From Candidatus Zixiibacteriota bacterium (GTDB taxonomy: Bacteria; Zixibacteria; MSB-5A5; GN15; PGXB01), in NCBI GenBank assembly GCA_030591405.1, contig JAUVBC010000022.1, positions 1-12,838 of the forward strand: 12,838 nucleotides of DNA. Reading direction: 5' to 3'. The notes beneath the pieces are model-generated. The model was not told where the DNA came from. It saw only the letters and a program-made list of their open reading frames with translations, and made no database searches. A program made the position numbers and the translations under genes. Positions 1-8,071 of this stretch are shown here, piece after piece. How positions within the stretch are numbered: the first letter of the stretch is position 1; each line of letters begins with the position of its first letter.

Positions 1-609
1 CTGGGCGCCGAATTGCCAGGTCCGACGGTGTTTATTCTGGGAATAAGTAATTTTCTTCAGGAGCAATTTCTGACAATTCTACTTGGTCTGGCGGTTGCTT
101 CTACCGCGTTTGTTTTTTGGGTAAGAACCGAATCGGGGCGGGCTATCTTTGATGCTTTTTTACTGAAGGTCCCGGTTATGGGTAATATGGTGCGTAAGGC
201 CAGTGTTGCCCGGTTTACCAGAACGCTGGGGACACTGCTTTCATCAGGTGTCTCAATTATTGATGCGATGAATGTTACCGCCAAAACGGCCGGAAACATG
301 GTGGTTGCAAGCGCCATTAAGAAGGCAGTTGTTGCTATTGCCGAGGGTGATACGATTACCGGTCCTCTCAAGGATTCCGGTGTTTTTCCACCAATGGTAA
401 CGCAGATGATATCGGTCGGTGAAAAAACCGGTGGCCTTGATGATATGTTAAGCAAAATCGCAGATTTTTATGATGAGGAAGTTGATGCAGCTGTCAGTGC
501 CATGACTTCGTTGATTGAACCGGTTATTATTGTTTTGATGGGTGTGGTAATTGGCGGCATTTTGATTGCCATGTATCTACCGATGTTTGATATTATCGGA
601 CAGATCTAA
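1..609 (+). CDS. pilC: Type IV pilus inner-membrane platform protein PilC (GspF family), 5' truncated
   Basis: This is the C-terminal half of the polytopic platform protein on which the pilus assembly and retraction ATPases act. The frame is open from base 1, so the real start lies outside the window; 202 residues remain of a family usually near 400. Visible are one membrane segment (about residues 23-41), then the second T2SF cytoplasmic domain (about 45-170) with VPVMGNMVRKASVARFTRTL, LLSSGVSIIDAM and the signature MISVGEKTGGLDDML near residue 136. A final membrane segment (about 171-195) ends in the typical YLPMF tail. The family assignment is firm; pilus rather than type II secretion use is inferred from the PilS-like kinase just downstream. 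The gene ends in a hairpin terminator, so it is probably the last gene of its operon. Confidence 0.93.
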   Translation: MGAELPGPTVFILGISNFLQEQFLTILLGLAVASTAFVFWVRTESGRAIFDAFLLKVPVMGNMVRKASVARFTRTLGTLLSSGVSIIDAMNVTAKTAGNMVVASAIKKAVVAIAEGDTITGPLKDSGVFPPMVTQMISVGEKTGGLDDMLSKIADFYDEEVDAAVSAMTSLIEPVIIVLMGVVIGGILIAMYLPMFDIIGQI

Positions 610-626
610 AAGGTATTTTTGATGAG

Positions 627-658
627 AGGGCGCTGATTTTATGGCGCCCTTTTATTTT
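627..658 (+). terminator. Rho-independent terminator after pilC, overlapping the kinase start
   Basis: A perfect 7-bp stem, AGGGCGC at 627-633 and GCGCCCT at 644-650, encloses a 10-base loop and is followed by TTTATTTT. It begins 18 bases after the pilC stop. The first possible ATG of the sensor kinase (641) lies in the loop and 3' arm, so the same structure could also mask that start in read-through transcripts. Confidence 0.75.
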
Positions 659-2359
659 GCCATGAAGTATTTTTCAAGCATAGAAAAAGCGGCTTGGATT
701 CTTATTCCAAGATTAATTACGTTTATTCTTATTTCCGGGATTGTTATCTTTGGTTTAAATTATCCGGGTCATCTGAAATTTTTCTATTTTGCCTATGCCT
801 TGATTACACTTTTCCTGCCAGCTATTTTTGTGTTGCGAAAATGGATGAGCGTAAATCTCCTGATCAGGTTTTTCCCGGCTCTGCAGACGATCTGTGAAGT
901 GATAGTTGTCAGCAGCATTGTTTATACTACTGGAAATATTAACTCGGCTTTTTCAGGGCTTTTTATACTATCAATAATTTCGGCGGCGCTTTGTAATAAT
1001 CTGGCCGGAACGCTGGGGTTTGCATCACTTGTTTCGCTTGCCTTTTCAATTGTTATCTGGTATGGAATGGCAATTATAGGTCAGCCGGAATCTTCGATGA
1101 AAGCTCTTGAGAATATATTCCATTCGCGCGATGCGGCATTTTATTCAATATTCCTCCATATTTTGACTTTTTATCTAATCGCTTTTATCTCTGGTTTTCT
1201 TGTTGAACGAATCAAAATCAAGGATCGGCAGTTGGCTGATACATCGCTGGCGCTCCGGATGGCCAGATTGGAAACCGATGATATTCTACGGCATCTCAAT
1301 TCCGGATTATTGACCATAGACAGATATGGGAAAATAATATATTTCAATCGGGCCGGTGAAGAGATCCTTGGATATAAAGAAGAGGATCTGAAAGGACATT
1401 ATTTCAGAGATGTTTTTCAAACCCGAATGCCAGGATTATCCGAAAATCTTCAGAAAGCGATCCAGTCGAAAGAGCATTCTCAGAGAAATGAGGTTGAAAT
1501 CGTTGATAATTATGGGAAATCGATTCCGCTTGGAATTTCGACATCATTATTAATCGGAGAGAATCAAGATATTCGAGGAATAATTGCAATTTTTCAAGAC
1601 CTGACAGATACAAAAATAATGGAAGAAAAAATCAGAGTGGCCGATAAATTGAGCGCCGTGGGCGAGCTTTCGGCGGCAATAGCACATGAGATAAGAAATC
1701 CTCTGGCCGCTATTTCCGGCTCTGTTGAACTTCTCAAAGCGACCTCTGAATTTTCTGGAGAAAATGAACGTCTGATGGACCTTATTATCAGAGAATCGAT
1801 CCGTCTCAATAATATTTTATCCGATTTTCTGCTCTATGCCAGAGCCAATAGAACCGTTCTCAACAGAATTGAACTGTGCCGTTTGGTCAGCGATGTATTT
1901 GAAATTGTCAGGCATCAGCCCTCGTTTGATCCCCAAATAGATCTGCAGCTGAAATCGTCCGAATCGTTTGTGTATGTTTACAGTGATGAAGACCATCTCA
2001 AGCAAGTATTGATAAATCTCATTATTAATTCTTATCAGGCAATAGGAAACCGATCGGGCGAAATATATGTTGATATTGAAAATGATGATTATGGAAAAGC
2101 GGTATTAGAAGTTGTTGATGACGGTCCGGGAATAGATAATAAAATTCTTAACAGAATCTTTGATCCGTTTTATTCCACAAAAAAAGAGGGAACCGGGCTC
2201 GGTTTGGCTATTGTCCAGAGATTATGCAGTAATTTAGGAATTGATTTTTCATTTATTACTGAGGTTAATCATGGGACTTCATTTATTCTAAGATTTGATC
2301 AGATTCCAGACGGCCAATCAACCGCCGCCTCTCAAAAATCAAATGGTTTTGTTATTTAA
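641..2359 (+). CDS. PilS-like membrane sensor histidine kinase (6 TM, PAS, HisKA, HATPase_c)
   Basis: This is an inner-membrane sensor kinase that autophosphorylates on histidine and passes the phosphate to a response regulator. Six hydrophobic segments fill about residues 18-190, the PilS arrangement. A PAS domain follows (about 208-325, with LNSGLLTIDRYGKIIYFNRA). The H-box has the phospho-acceptor H349 in AAIAHEIRNPLAA. ATP-binding motifs are the N-box (NLIINSYQAI, N459/N463), G1 box DDGPGI (493-498), F-box FDPFYSTK (507-514) and G2 box GTGLGLAI (517-524), so the kinase looks intact. The start is uncertain. ATG 641 has a weak GAGAGG 11 bases upstream but sits inside the pilC terminator; the in-frame ATG 662 (M8) clears the hairpin but has no clear ribosome-binding site. 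No receiver protein follows. PilS identity rests on topology and the pilC neighbour. Confidence 0.87.
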   Translation: MAPFYFAMKYFSSIEKAAWILIPRLITFILISGIVIFGLNYPGHLKFFYFAYALITLFLPAIFVLRKWMSVNLLIRFFPALQTICEVIVVSSIVYTTGNINSAFSGLFILSIISAALCNNLAGTLGFASLVSLAFSIVIWYGMAIIGQPESSMKALENIFHSRDAAFYSIFLHILTFYLIAFISGFLVERIKIKDRQLADTSLALRMARLETDDILRHLNSGLLTIDRYGKIIYFNRAGEEILGYKEEDLKGHYFRDVFQTRMPGLSENLQKAIQSKEHSQRNEVEIVDNYGKSIPLGISTSLLIGENQDIRGIIAIFQDLTDTKIMEEKIRVADKLSAVGELSAAIAHEIRNPLAAISGSVELLKATSEFSGENERLMDLIIRESIRLNNILSDFLLYARANRTVLNRIELCRLVSDVFEIVRHQPSFDPQIDLQLKSSESFVYVYSDEDHLKQVLINLIINSYQAIGNRSGEIYVDIENDDYGKAVLEVVDDGPGIDNKILNRIFDPFYSTKKEGTGLGLAIVQRLCSNLGIDFSFITEVNHGTSFILRFDQIPDGQSTAASQKSNGFVI

Positions 2360-2454
2360 ATAAATATTCATTAATATTTGGCTTGATTTTCACCCAGTCT
2401 TGTATAAATTCAAAGAAATCTAAACGTTGGAATAAACTATAAGGAATCGCAATT

Positions 2455-4203
2455 ATGAGCAACTTGTTGAAAATTATTGTTTTGGCTGGATTGTTACTGT
2501 CTTTTTGGGGATGCAAAAAATCAGATTTTAGTGAGATTAATATTGAAGAGAATGATTTTGTTATTGCTCAAGTAGATTCCAATACTAATATCATGGCTTC
2601 TGAGTTATATAAGCGGCTGGTACAAAGCGATTTTTTATTAGAAGGTGGATATCTTGACTCATCCACATATTTTGATACTCTGTTTAGTATCGTAATTGAT
2701 TCGATTTCCTCTCTGGAAGCCTGGAACGTTAGAGTAGAAGATGATTATGGACAATATCGCCGTTTCAAAAATGATTTTCAGAATATTTATGTTAACTATC
2801 TTTTTAATAAGATCATTATAGATCCAATCAAAATAGATACGCCTCAAGTTGCTGAGTATTATCAAAGTAATCTGAATAATTTTAAGCAACCCCAGCAATT
2901 TCGAGTTTCACATCTTATGGTTTCTGCCAAGGGATTGCGTTATGGTGAAGATTCTACCTTATATAAAGATTTTACAGACGAGGAGCTTGATTCTATTTCG
3001 CAATCACTATTGACAGACTTCAGAACAAAAATAGACTCAACAACAACCTTTGGTGACCTTGCTTATCAATATTCTATGCATCGGGGATCAGGAGAAATTT
3101 ATGGCGATCTCGGATATTTCCAGAGAAAAACCTACGCTTCCGAATTTGAAGCGGTTGTCTGCACTCTGGGAGTTGGTGATGTGTCTGGACCGTTTGAGAC
3201 CAGAGATGGCTGGCATCTGGCTCAATTAACTGATTTTATTGATTCCACTACTTTATCTTTGGATACTGTTTATCAGCAGGCCTATAATCAGCTTTTAAAT
3301 AATATGGCGCGTGACGCAAGTATTAAATTTATTGATTCTATTGGCAGCGCAGCAGAATTTGAATTTAATGATTCGGCGCTGAAAATTACGGATAGCGTAG
3401 TCCCCGATACGGTTTGGGCCGCTATTGTGAATTCAAGAGATACTATTGATTTCTTTGGGTTGGCCGATTTCTTCTTTGATTATAAGAAATCGGTAAGGTT
3501 GGATTCTCTCACATTTGATGATCTTAAGCTCGGGCTTAAAAGAAAAGCAGGGCAGATACTTATTATGCAGGCGGGAGATGATTTTGGGTTTAACAATGAT
3601 TCGGCAATCTTCAATCAAAGGAAAGAGCTTTATCATAAATATGCCAGACGAATTGTTGGCTCCAAGAGTACCGATCCCGGATACAATCCGACAGAAAGTC
3701 AAATAGAAGAGTATTATAACCAACATATTGATGAGTATATTTTAAAGAAACCTGTTAATGTACAGCATATTATTGTTGAAGATTCTATTTTTGGTGAATT
3801 CCTGAGGGATCAGGCTATGTCTGGAGTCGATTTCCTTGAATTGGCCAAGGAGAATTATCCTGGCGCCGAAGAAATTAGAGTAGCCGCGGCCGATTTGGGA
3901 TTTATCGGTGAAGGGGAAATGCCGGATGAATTCTATAAATTGGCGTTAAGGACTGGCAAAGGGACGGTCTCTCATCCGGTCAAAACGGAATGGGGTTATC
4001 ATATTATATATGTTGTTGACAAGCAGATAAATAAAACACTTGAGCAGGTTCGCAATCAAATATCAACAACCTTACGTCAGGAACATCAAAAAGAAACCCG
4101 AAAGAAATGGCAGCAGGACTTGCTTAGCAGGCATAAAGTCACCTACTATTTGGATTCTCTCAAGAAGCTGAAACTTCCTCCAGACGCTGAACGCAAGCAA
4201 TAA
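2455..4203 (+). CDS. Lipoprotein peptidyl-prolyl isomerase with two parvulin domains (SurA/PrsA-like)
   Basis: This is a predicted envelope foldase that isomerises prolyl bonds and chaperones exported proteins. A 19-residue signal peptide ends at a lipobox (SFWGC, C20), so it should be lipid-anchored. A helical region follows (about 40-145). The first parvulin domain (about 149-262) starts with FRVSHLMVSAK, carries an insertion of some 30 residues, and has GDLGYF and GPFETRDGWHLAQL. A divergent middle section (about 265-425) has no motif I recognise. A second, shorter parvulin domain (about 433-524) has VQHIIV, ADLGFIGEGEMP and KTEWGYHIIYV. The C terminus is basic and probably helical. Two parvulin domains recall SurA, while the lipid anchor recalls PrsA; 582 residues is longer than either. 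ATG 2455 follows AAGGA by nine bases. The lipid kinase begins six bases after the stop, suggesting a shared transcript. Confidence 0.88.
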   Translation: MSNLLKIIVLAGLLLSFWGCKKSDFSEINIEENDFVIAQVDSNTNIMASELYKRLVQSDFLLEGGYLDSSTYFDTLFSIVIDSISSLEAWNVRVEDDYGQYRRFKNDFQNIYVNYLFNKIIIDPIKIDTPQVAEYYQSNLNNFKQPQQFRVSHLMVSAKGLRYGEDSTLYKDFTDEELDSISQSLLTDFRTKIDSTTTFGDLAYQYSMHRGSGEIYGDLGYFQRKTYASEFEAVVCTLGVGDVSGPFETRDGWHLAQLTDFIDSTTLSLDTVYQQAYNQLLNNMARDASIKFIDSIGSAAEFEFNDSALKITDSVVPDTVWAAIVNSRDTIDFFGLADFFFDYKKSVRLDSLTFDDLKLGLKRKAGQILIMQAGDDFGFNNDSAIFNQRKELYHKYARRIVGSKSTDPGYNPTESQIEEYYNQHIDEYILKKPVNVQHIIVEDSIFGEFLRDQAMSGVDFLELAKENYPGAEEIRVAAADLGFIGEGEMPDEFYKLALRTGKGTVSHPVKTEWGYHIIYVVDKQINKTLEQVRNQISTTLRQEHQKETRKKWQQDLLSRHKVTYYLDSLKKLKLPPDAERKQ

Positions 4204-4208
4204 AACTC

Positions 4209-4826
4209 TTGCAGGTTGTGGAGAATAAACAAAAAAATCAGATACCTTTTCGGAAAGAACTTTACCGAAAACTGATTCATCTGGGTGCACTGATTATTCC
4301 CGGCGGCTATTATTATTTCAATTTGAGCCGATCCGAAATGCTTTCGATCATGGTTCCGGTTGCAATAGGAATGATATTTATTGATATCTCTCGTTTGCGC
4401 GGATGGCGATTCTGGAACCTTTTCAAACCGCTGATCTCCTCAATGGCGAGAGAGCATGAAGTCAAAGGCGATTTTACCGGTGCGGCATATATTCTGACCA
4501 CGGTCTGTCTGGTTGTTGCTCTGTTTGATAAGCCGGTGGCGATAGCGGCGCTCGCCTTTATTATGACTGGAGATAGTGCCGCTGCTCTGATCGGACGGAA
4601 GTTCGGAAAACATAAATACGGTCGAAAATCACTTGAGGGTTCACTGGCGTTTTTGATGACAGCGATTATTACCGCCTATTTTATTCCTGATTTGCCGATA
4701 AAAATCGGACTGATTGGTGCCGCGGTGGCGACCATAACCGAGGCTGTTTCATTTACAATTGATGATAATCTAACCGTTCCATTGGTCAGTGGGCTGGTGA
4801 TGCATCTCTTGTTATTTATAATTTAA
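4209..4826 (+). CDS. CTP-dependent lipid kinase of the SEC59/DGK1/VTE5 family (dolichol, diacylglycerol or phytol kinase-like)
   Basis: This is a polytopic membrane protein of the family that phosphorylates isoprenoid alcohols or diacylglycerol using CTP; the substrate cannot be told from sequence. Family hallmarks are visible in order: RKLIHLGALIIP (20-31), KGDFTGAAYIL (86-96), the nucleotide-site segment GDSAAALIGRKFG (121-133), KSLEGSLA (140-147) and DDNLTVPLVSG (185-195). About six hydrophobic segments account for most of its 205 residues, a normal length. The start is unclear: TTG 4209 gives the longest frame and GTG 4218 is an alternative. Neither has a good ribosome-binding site, and translation may be coupled to the parvulin gene ending six bases upstream. 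Family confidence is high, substrate confidence low. Confidence 0.85.
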   Translation: MQVVENKQKNQIPFRKELYRKLIHLGALIIPGGYYYFNLSRSEMLSIMVPVAIGMIFIDISRLRGWRFWNLFKPLISSMAREHEVKGDFTGAAYILTTVCLVVALFDKPVAIAALAFIMTGDSAAALIGRKFGKHKYGRKSLEGSLAFLMTAIITAYFIPDLPIKIGLIGAAVATITEAVSFTIDDNLTVPLVSGLVMHLLLFII

Positions 4827-4859
4827 TAATTAGTTTGACAGATATCTGGAAGTGATATT

Positions 4860-5897
4860 ATGGAAAAGTTAAAAATTGATTTTAGATCTGATACAATCAC
4901 CAAACCATCGCCGGAAATGAGAGAGGCGATATTTACCGCCGAAGTCGGTGACGATGTTTTTGGGGATGATCCAACTCTAAATCTCCTTCAGGAGAAAGCT
5001 GCCGAACTGTTTCGCAAGGATGCCGGTCTGTTTGTTCCCTCCGGCACGATGAGTAATCAGTTGGCACTGAAAACATTGTCTGAACCGGGATGGGAGATGA
5101 TCTGTGAGCGGGAATGCCATATCGTCAATTATGAAACCGGCGGACCGGCAGTGCACTCATCTTTAATGATTAATATGCTCACGACCGAATATGGCGTGAT
5201 GACTGCCGATGAAATAGAAGCGAATATCAGGCATGATGATATCCATACACCTAGAACAAAAATAGTCACGATTGAGAATACTCATAATCGGCATGGCGGA
5301 ACAATCTGCCCGCTTGATGAAATTTTAAAAATCAAAAAAGTGGCCGATAAACATAATCTGCTGATGCATCTTGATGGTGCCAGGCTCTGGAATGCCTATG
5401 TTGCGACCGGGATTCCTCTGGCCGCTTGGGTCGCTCCTTTTGATTCGGTCTCGGTCTGTTTCTCCAAAGGATTGGGAGCGCCGATCGGTTCGATGATGCT
5501 TGGGTCACGAGATTTCATTGAAAAAGCGCGGCGCAATCGGAAACTGTTTGGCGGTGCTATGCGTCAGGTTGGGATCATTGCGGCGGCGGCGATATATGCG
5601 CTCGATAATAATATCAAACGATTGGCCGATGACCATGCCAATGCCAGACTTTTGGCCGAGGGATTAAATAATATTGATGGTTTCGACGTTGATATGCCGC
5701 GGGTTCAAACCAATATAGTTATTGCAGATATAAGCAAAACAGGCAAAGATTCGAATGAGGTGATTGGGACCTTGGATGAAAACGGTGTTTTTGCATTACC
5801 ATTTGATCCAACAACGGTTCGTTTTGTCACGCATTTAGATGTCAGCCGGGAAGAGTGCGAAAAAGCGGTCGAGATTATTTCAGAACTGAAATTTTAA
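4860..5897 (+). CDS. ltaE: Low-specificity L-threonine aldolase (PLP-dependent)
   Basis: This cytoplasmic PLP enzyme cleaves L-threonine or L-allo-threonine to glycine and acetaldehyde. It is a fold-type I protein of 345 residues, the usual length. Landmarks are FRSDTITKPSPEM (8-20), the GDDVFGDDPT stretch (30-39), H87 in ECHIVNYE (the ring-stacking histidine position of the family), LDGARLWNA (171-179, D172 for the pyridine nitrogen and R175), and the Schiff-base lysine K203 in CFSKGLGAPIGS. All expected catalytic residues are present. ATG 4860 follows GGAAG by seven bases. It lies 33 bases after the lipid kinase and 34 before the transglutaminase-like gene, so co-transcription is plausible, although no metabolic link to these neighbours is evident. 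Confidence 0.95.
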   Translation: MEKLKIDFRSDTITKPSPEMREAIFTAEVGDDVFGDDPTLNLLQEKAAELFRKDAGLFVPSGTMSNQLALKTLSEPGWEMICERECHIVNYETGGPAVHSSLMINMLTTEYGVMTADEIEANIRHDDIHTPRTKIVTIENTHNRHGGTICPLDEILKIKKVADKHNLLMHLDGARLWNAYVATGIPLAAWVAPFDSVSVCFSKGLGAPIGSMMLGSRDFIEKARRNRKLFGGAMRQVGIIAAAAIYALDNNIKRLADDHANARLLAEGLNNIDGFDVDMPRVQTNIVIADISKTGKDSNEVIGTLDENGVFALPFDPTTVRFVTHLDVSREECEKAVEIISELKF

Positions 5898-5931
5898 TAA
5901 CTTCGATACTATAATTTAGTGGGAGGTCGTA

Positions 5932-7506
5932 ATGCATAAAATGCTGACTAATTATACTCTTATTATATTTTTATTTGTGTTTTCTTCCAGTTTGCTTGTT
6001 TGCGGCGGGTCGCCTTATTCAGACGAGATAACCGAAGCTCTTAAAATGGCCGGAGATAATCGCATCGAATTGGAAAAAGTACTAACCCATTATGCTTCCG
6101 GTGATGATTCTCTTAAACAAACTGCCGCTTTATATTTGATAGCCAACATGGAAGGACACTGCTATGTGACCTATAGCATGATTGACACGGTGGGGACAAC
6201 AGTAGCTTTTGATGTCCTTGATTATAATGATTACGAAAGTCTGACAGCGGCGGCTGACAGTCTGGAATCTGAGTATGGAATGCTTGACTTTGAGAGAAAT
6301 GAGAAGATAAATGATTTGGACAGCATCAAATCCGAATTCTTAATTAAGCAGATAGATTATGCTTTCAAAGCCTGGCGCGAGAAACCATGGGCAAAGTCTC
6401 TTTCGTTTGAAAATTTCTGTGAATATATCCTGCCATATCGCGGTAGCAACGAACCGTTGGAGGAATGGCGACAAATGTTTTGGGATAAATACATGGAAAT
6501 AGAATCTGGCATGTCCGACAGTACCGATCCGGTTGAAGCTGCAGCTTTGATCAATGATGATATCAAGTCATGGTTCGGTTTTGATCCGCGCTTTTATTAT
6601 CACCCAACAGATCTGGGATTGTCCGAAATGGTGTCAAACGGTTTGGGACGGTGCGAAGATATGACCAATGTTACGATATACGCCATGCGGGCCAACGGCT
6701 TGGCCGTCACCAGTGATTATACGCCATATTGGGCAAACACCGGGAATAACCATGCCTGGAACGCTATCGTTACACCTGACGGAAAAGCGATTCCATTTAT
6801 GGGAGCAGAGAGTAATCCGGGGGAGTATCATCTGGCCAATAAACTGGGCAAGGCGTATCGGAAAACATTTGGTAAACAAATAGATAATCTTGTTTTTCAG
6901 GAACGAAAGCAAGAGGAAATACCGGGCTGGCTGGCAGGTAAGAATTATATTGATGTCACCTCACAGTACACAAATGTTTGCGACGTCGAAGTCAAATTTG
7001 AAGAAAAAATTGATGATTCAATTGATATTGCCTATCTCTGTATTTTTAATTCCGGAGAGTGGAAACCGATTCACTGGGGAAGGATAAAAAACGGTTCGGC
7101 TCTGTTTTCTGACATGGGGACAAATATCGCCTACCTTCCGGCGCTTTATATTAACAAAGAAATTTTACCTTTTGGTGATCCGTTTATTCTTGGAGACAAT
7201 TGCAATACCGAGAAACTTCAGCCGGAAAATGGAAAAACAATCACGATGGAGTTGATTTCAACTACTTATCGCAAGCAGGAAAAATCAACCGATGGAATCA
7301 GCCAGATGTTTTTTACACCGGGGCAGAAGTATGAACTGTCTTATTGGTCGGATGGCTGGCAGTCACTTGGTTCGTCTGTCGCCAATGATGGCCCGTTGGT
7401 GTTCGAGGATGTTCCTGAGGGGTATCTCTACTGGCTGGTCGCAGATGATTCAGATAATGAGGAACGTATTTTTACCTTTGAAAACGGCAGCCAAATCTGG
7501 TACTGA
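5932..7506 (+). CDS. Lipoprotein with transglutaminase-like (papain-fold) domain
   Basis: This is an exported lipoprotein; its reaction is not known. The signal peptide ends at a lipobox (LLVCGG, C24). A helical region (about 30-200) precedes a transglutaminase-like core with the nucleophile-type cysteine C241 in GLGRCEDMTNVTIYAMRA and a histidine, H274, in NNHAWNAIV. The aspartate that usually follows the His by about 15 residues is not seen; IPFMGAE stands there, with E293 the nearest acid. The C-terminal part (about 335-524) looks like beta-rich domains, with YWSDGWQSLGS and a VPEGYLYWLV stretch. The overall layout resembles a family frequent in Bacteroidota and relatives, often labelled only as transglutaminase-domain proteins; possible roles are proteolysis, crosslinking or substrate binding. 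The start has a strong GGGAGGT at 5921-5927; M4 is a weaker alternative. Confidence 0.85.
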   Translation: MHKMLTNYTLIIFLFVFSSSLLVCGGSPYSDEITEALKMAGDNRIELEKVLTHYASGDDSLKQTAALYLIANMEGHCYVTYSMIDTVGTTVAFDVLDYNDYESLTAAADSLESEYGMLDFERNEKINDLDSIKSEFLIKQIDYAFKAWREKPWAKSLSFENFCEYILPYRGSNEPLEEWRQMFWDKYMEIESGMSDSTDPVEAAALINDDIKSWFGFDPRFYYHPTDLGLSEMVSNGLGRCEDMTNVTIYAMRANGLAVTSDYTPYWANTGNNHAWNAIVTPDGKAIPFMGAESNPGEYHLANKLGKAYRKTFGKQIDNLVFQERKQEEIPGWLAGKNYIDVTSQYTNVCDVEVKFEEKIDDSIDIAYLCIFNSGEWKPIHWGRIKNGSALFSDMGTNIAYLPALYINKEILPFGDPFILGDNCNTEKLQPENGKTITMELISTTYRKQEKSTDGISQMFFTPGQKYELSYWSDGWQSLGSSVANDGPLVFEDVPEGYLYWLVADDSDNEERIFTFENGSQIWY

Positions 7507-7594
7507 TTTTATATTCTTATTTCTTTGAGATCACTCTAATAGAATTAAACTGCCTGACGTATTATTAGAAAATTCTCATAGAAAGGTGAATATA

Positions 7595-7960
7595 ATGAGC
7601 AGAGAAGAATGGATTCGGGAGCTGTTTTCCAGTATCGATAAACTTGATATCAAGAAGTTCACCTCGTTTCTTACTGAAGATGTCACTTTTCGATTAGGCA
7701 ATGCCGAAGCGGTTAGTGGCAAAGGGACAGTTGAAGCAATGGTTGGCGGCTTTTTTGGCAGTATCAATGGGATGCGGCATGAGATATTTGAAATATGGGA
7801 ACATCCTAACACAATTATCTGTCATGGCAATGTGACCTATATAAGAAAAGATTCATCAGAGCTTTCGGTACCGTTTGCCAATATCCTCAAATTGGAAAAT
7901 GATTTGATCAAAGAATATTTGGTGTATATCGATATTTCCCAGCTTTTTCCGGCAGCATAA
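7595..7960 (+). CDS. SnoaL-like / NTF2-fold small protein
   Basis: This is a 121-residue soluble protein with the pattern of the SnoaL-like NTF2 superfamily: an N-terminal helical stretch (WIRELFSSIDKLDIKKF), then FLTEDVTFRLGN (25-36), and late strands HGNVTYI and FANILKLENDLIKEYLVYID ending about residue 113. The fold covers small polyketide cyclases, isomerases and many proteins of unknown role; no catalytic residue can be assigned. ATG 7595 was chosen over an in-frame GTG at 7586 because AAGGTG (7583-7588) sits six bases before it, and that GTG forms part of the ribosome-binding site. It lies 88 bases after the transglutaminase-like gene and 155 before the sdh operon, so it may be its own unit. 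Confidence 0.75.
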   Translation: MSREEWIRELFSSIDKLDIKKFTSFLTEDVTFRLGNAEAVSGKGTVEAMVGGFFGSINGMRHEIFEIWEHPNTIICHGNVTYIRKDSSELSVPFANILKLENDLIKEYLVYIDISQLFPAA

Positions 7961-8000
7961 AAAGAATCTGCATGAATAGCCGGGGTTAACCATTTGCTTG

Positions 8001-8022
8001 AGGCTGTTTATTGTTGCAGCCT
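8001..8022 (+). terminator. Possible weak terminator hairpin between the SnoaL-like gene and sdh
   Basis: A perfect 6-bp inverted repeat, AGGCTG at 8001-8006 and CAGCCT at 8017-8022, encloses a 10-base loop. What follows (ATTCTCTCC) is only a poor T tract, so termination would be weak. It sits about 40 bases after the SnoaL-like stop and 20 bases before the probable sdh promoter, where a terminator would make sense. Confidence 0.35.
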
Positions 8023-8041
8023 ATTCTCTCCAATATATAAC

Positions 8042-8071
8042 TTGACAAGTTCTTCTGAAAAGGACTAATAT
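8042..8071 (+). promoter_or_regulatory. Probable sigma-70-type promoter of the sdh operon
   Basis: A consensus -35 hexamer TTGACA (8042-8047) is followed after 18 bases by TAATAT (8066-8071), which matches four of six -10 positions. Transcription would start near 8078, giving an untranslated leader of about 38 bases before the ATG at 8116. This supports ATG 8116 over the in-frame TTG at 8083 as the first start codon. No operator was recognised. Confidence 0.5.

Noticed and set aside
2355..2369. A 15-base exact match (TTTAAATAAATATTC) at the 3' ends of the kinase gene and the membrane ferredoxin gene (12361-12375)
   Set aside because: It is AT-only apart from one base and spans two stop codons in AT-rich ends; chance is the simplest explanation.
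2362..2379. AT-only hairpin AAATATT/AATATTT after the sensor kinase stop
   Set aside because: All A-T pairs and no T tract; too weak to call a terminator.
2383..2408. TTGATT and TATAAA before the parvulin lipoprotein gene
   Set aside because: The spacer is 14 bases, too short for a normal sigma-70 promoter; a promoter is likely in this 95-base gap but cannot be placed.
4835..4861. TTGACA (4835-4840) with TATTAT (4856-4861) before the threonine aldolase gene
   Set aside because: The spacer is only 15 bases and the -10 would overlap the ATG, so transcription would start inside the gene. The ribosome-binding site GGAAG fits ATG 4860 well.
5886..5915. Possible promoter CTGAAA - 18 bases - TATAAT before the transglutaminase-like gene
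   Set aside because: The -10 is perfect, but transcription would start at about 5922, inside the strong GGGAGGT ribosome-binding site, leaving almost no leader.
7535..7570. TCTAATA ... TATTAGA inverted repeat between the transglutaminase-like and SnoaL-like genes
   Set aside because: The loop is about 20 bases and the arms are nearly all A-T, so no stable structure is expected.
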